Assembly (NCBI RefSeq): GCF_000173415.1
Contig: NZ_ABXW01000004.1
Location: 1-64,000 of the forward strand
DNA from: Providencia alcalifaciens DSM 30120
Lineage (GTDB): Bacteria > Pseudomonadota > Gammaproteobacteria > Enterobacterales > Enterobacteriaceae
Length of the DNA stretch: 64,000 bases
Direction of reading: 5' to 3'
Made by a program: the position numbers and the translations under genes. This document shows positions 62,266 through 64,000 of the stretch, one piece after another (positions within the stretch are counted from its first letter, which is position 1; each line of letters opens with the position of its first letter). A model generated the notes under the pieces. That model saw nothing but the letters and a program-made list of their open reading frames with translations, was not told the DNA's origin and did not search any database.

Positions 62266-64000
62266 ATGCGTGTGCTTAAATTTGGCGGTACCTCAGTTGC
62301 AAATGATGAACGGGTACTCAATGTTGCTGACATCGCTGAAAGTAAATTAGCTGATGGGCAAGTGGCTTTGGTGCTATCGGCACCAGCTAAGATTACTAAC
62401 CATTTGGTCGCAATGATTGAAAAAACAGCAGCAGGTCAAGATGTCATCACGCATGTCAGTGATGCAGAGATGATTTTTGCTAATCTGTTAAAGGGCTTAA
62501 AAGAAAAACAACCCGGTTTTGAATATGACAAGCTGAAAAAACTCACTGAGCATGAATTCGCGCAAATCAAGCAAGTACTGCATGGTATTACTCTTCTAGG
62601 GCAATGTCCTGATAGCATCAACGCCTCAATTATCTGCCGTGGAGAAAAACTCTCCATCGCCATCATGGAATCGGTATTAAAAGCACGTGGTCACCAAGTG
62701 ACAGTTATTGATCCGGTAAAAAGCTTACTGGCAAAAGGTCACTACCTTGAGTCCACTGTGGATATCAATGAATCAACGAAGCGTATTGCTGAGCTAAATA
62801 TCCCTAAAGATCATTTTATTCTAATGGCAGGTTTTACTGCGGGGAATGATAAAGGGGAGCTGGTTGTTTTAGGGCGCAATGGTTCCGACTATTCGGCTGC
62901 GGTATTAGCGGCATGCTTACGTGCAGATTGTTGTGAGATCTGGACGGATGTTGATGGTGTTTATACTTGTGACCCGCGTTTAGTGCCAGATGCACGCTTA
63001 CTTAAAGGCATGTCATATCAAGAAGCGATGGAGCTCTCTTATTTTGGTGCGAAAGTTCTGCACCCACGTACTATCGCACCAATTGCACAATTCCAAATTC
63101 CTTGTCTCATCAAAAATACCACTAATCCAAGCGCGCCGGGTACGCTGATTGGTGATGGGCAAACGGATGTTAGCACGCCTGTAAAAGGGATCACTAACCT
63201 GAATAACATGGCGATGATCAACGTTTCAGGTCCGGGAATGAAAGGTATGGTTGGCATGGCCGCCCGTATTTTCTCGGTGATGTCTCGTAAAGGGATTTCC
63301 GTGGTGTTGATCACTCAGTCATCTTCTGAATACAGTATCAGCTTCTGTGTTCCTCAAAATGAGTTACAGCGTGCCCGTGGTGCGTTAGAAGAAGAGTTCT
63401 ATTTAGAGCTTAAAGATGGTGTGTTAGACCCGTTAGATGTGATGGAGCAGCTGGCTATTATCTCCGTTGTAGGGGATGGTATGCGCACATTGAAAGGTAT
63501 CTCAGCTCGTTTCTTCTCTGCATTAACGCGCGGCAACATCAATATTGTTGCGATAGCACAAGGTTCATCAGAGCGTTCCATTTCTGCGGTTATCGCTAAT
63601 GAGTCGGCAACTTCAGCGGTACGCTTATGCCATCAAATGTTATTCAATGCTGAGCAAGTGATTGAAGCCTTTATCGTCGGTGTTGGCGGGGTGGGTAATG
63701 CATTGATCGAACAGATTCACCGTCAACAGCAATGGCTGAAGCAAAAACATATTGATCTGCGCGTGTGCGGTATCGCCAACTCAAGAGCAATGTTGATTAA
63801 TATGCAAGGGATTGATTTAGATAACTGGAAAACTGAATTAGCGGAAGCTAAAGAGCCATTTAGTCTTAGCCGCCTGATCCGTTTAGAACGCGAGTATCAC
63901 TTCTTAAATCCGGTGATCATCGACTGTACCTCTAACCAAGAAATTGCAGAGCAATATGCCAGCTTCTTAAAAGATGGTTTTAACGTTGTGACGCCGAACA
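62266..64000 (+). CDS. thrA: Bifunctional aspartokinase I / homoserine dehydrogenase I (partial)
   Basis: First and third steps of threonine synthesis. The reading frame runs off the right edge; 578 codons are present of about 820 in E. coli. The aspartokinase domain starts [16 protein letters not shown] and has [19 protein letters not shown] and [15 protein letters not shown]; two ACT domains follow ([20 protein letters not shown] and [19 protein letters not shown]), then the homoserine dehydrogenase Rossmann start [22 protein letters not shown] precedes the ATG by eight bases. Controlled by thrL attenuation. Confidence 0.97.
   Translation, partial: MRVLKFGGTSVANDERVLNVADIAESKLADGQVALVLSAPAKITNHLVAMIEKTAAGQDVITHVSDAEMIFANLLKGLKEKQPGFEYDKLKKLTEHEFAQIKQVLHGITLLGQCPDSINASIICRGEKLSIAIMESVLKARGHQVTVIDPVKSLLAKGHYLESTVDINESTKRIAELNIPKDHFILMAGFTAGNDKGELVVLGRNGSDYSAAVLAACLRADCCEIWTDVDGVYTCDPRLVPDARLLKGMSYQEAMELSYFGAKVLHPRTIAPIAQFQIPCLIKNTTNPSAPGTLIGDGQTDVSTPVKGITNLNNMAMINVSGPGMKGMVGMAARIFSVMSRKGISVVLITQSSSEYSISFCVPQNELQRARGALEEEFYLELKDGVLDPLDVMEQLAIISVVGDGMRTLKGISARFFSALTRGNINIVAIAQGSSERSISAVIANESATSAVRLCHQMLFNAEQVIEAFIVGVGGVGNALIEQIHRQQQWLKQKHIDLRVCGIANSRAMLINMQGIDLDNWKTELAEAKEPFSLSRLIRLEREYHFLNPVIIDCTSNQEIAEQYASFLKDGFNVVTPN

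Noticed and set aside
1-64000. CRISPR arrays, insertion sequences or prophage
   Set aside because: No regularly spaced repeats, transposase or phage structural genes were seen; the only tandem repeat is the two-copy palindromic element at 47233-47487.

Overview
This is a chromosomal window from an enterobacterium of the Morganellaceae, most likely Providencia. The coding sequence is AT-leaning, the proteins closely resemble Escherichia coli orthologues, and the right half follows the order deoCABD ... ytjB-serB-radA-nadR-ettA-slt-trpR-yjjX-gpmB-rob-creA-arcA-thrLA, the well-known region just before the thr operon. The genus is inferred from overall character; the species cannot be fixed from the sequence alone.

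Layout. 1-250: end of an rRNA operon (23S-5S spacer, 5S rRNA, terminator). 0.9-6.2 kb: idi, the nitrate two-component pair narX-narL, a YedI-type membrane protein and a WaaH-type LPS glycosyltransferase. 6.5-14.0 kb: an amine-catabolism cluster (two LuxR-type regulators, PuuB-like FAD oxidoreductase, cupin, aldehyde dehydrogenase, APC permease, small partner protein). 14.0-19.1 kb: phoA behind a clear Pho box, a GNAT acetyltransferase, a Fur-box-preceded small membrane protein, tRNA-Leu(CAG), rsmC, holD-rimI. 19.1-26.2 kb: a dmlR/dmlA-like divergent pair, prfC, an unannotated hok/sok-type toxin-antitoxin locus, a BON-domain lipoprotein, yjjU-yjjV. 26.4-32.6 kb: nucleoside salvage (NupC-type transporter, deoC, deoA, deoB, deoD) with two CRP sites and a hairpin-rich deoC leader.

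32.7-45.4 kb is the accessory block, lying where E. coli carries yjjJ-lplA. It holds two AT-rich orphan genes around a yhhY/aaaT acetyltransferase, then a complete iron-type import system: ECF sigma factor, FecR-like anti-sigma, TonB-dependent receptor with signalling domain, SbmA/YddA-type ABC transporter, PqqL/FusC-type M16 protease lipoprotein, and a divergent dedicated TonB, with a Fur-like box between the divergent arms. The gene set matches protease-coupled protein import (Fus ferredoxin piracy) plus its own cell-surface signalling.

45.4-64 kb is largely the conserved backbone, with two tandem palindromic repeats between serB and radA, a Fur-box-preceded exported orphan next to a large-adhesin/RTX-like gene remnant between ettA and slt, and a LEM-3-like GIY-YIG nuclease gene where creBCD would be expected. 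The window ends inside thrA, downstream of an intact thrL leader and attenuator.
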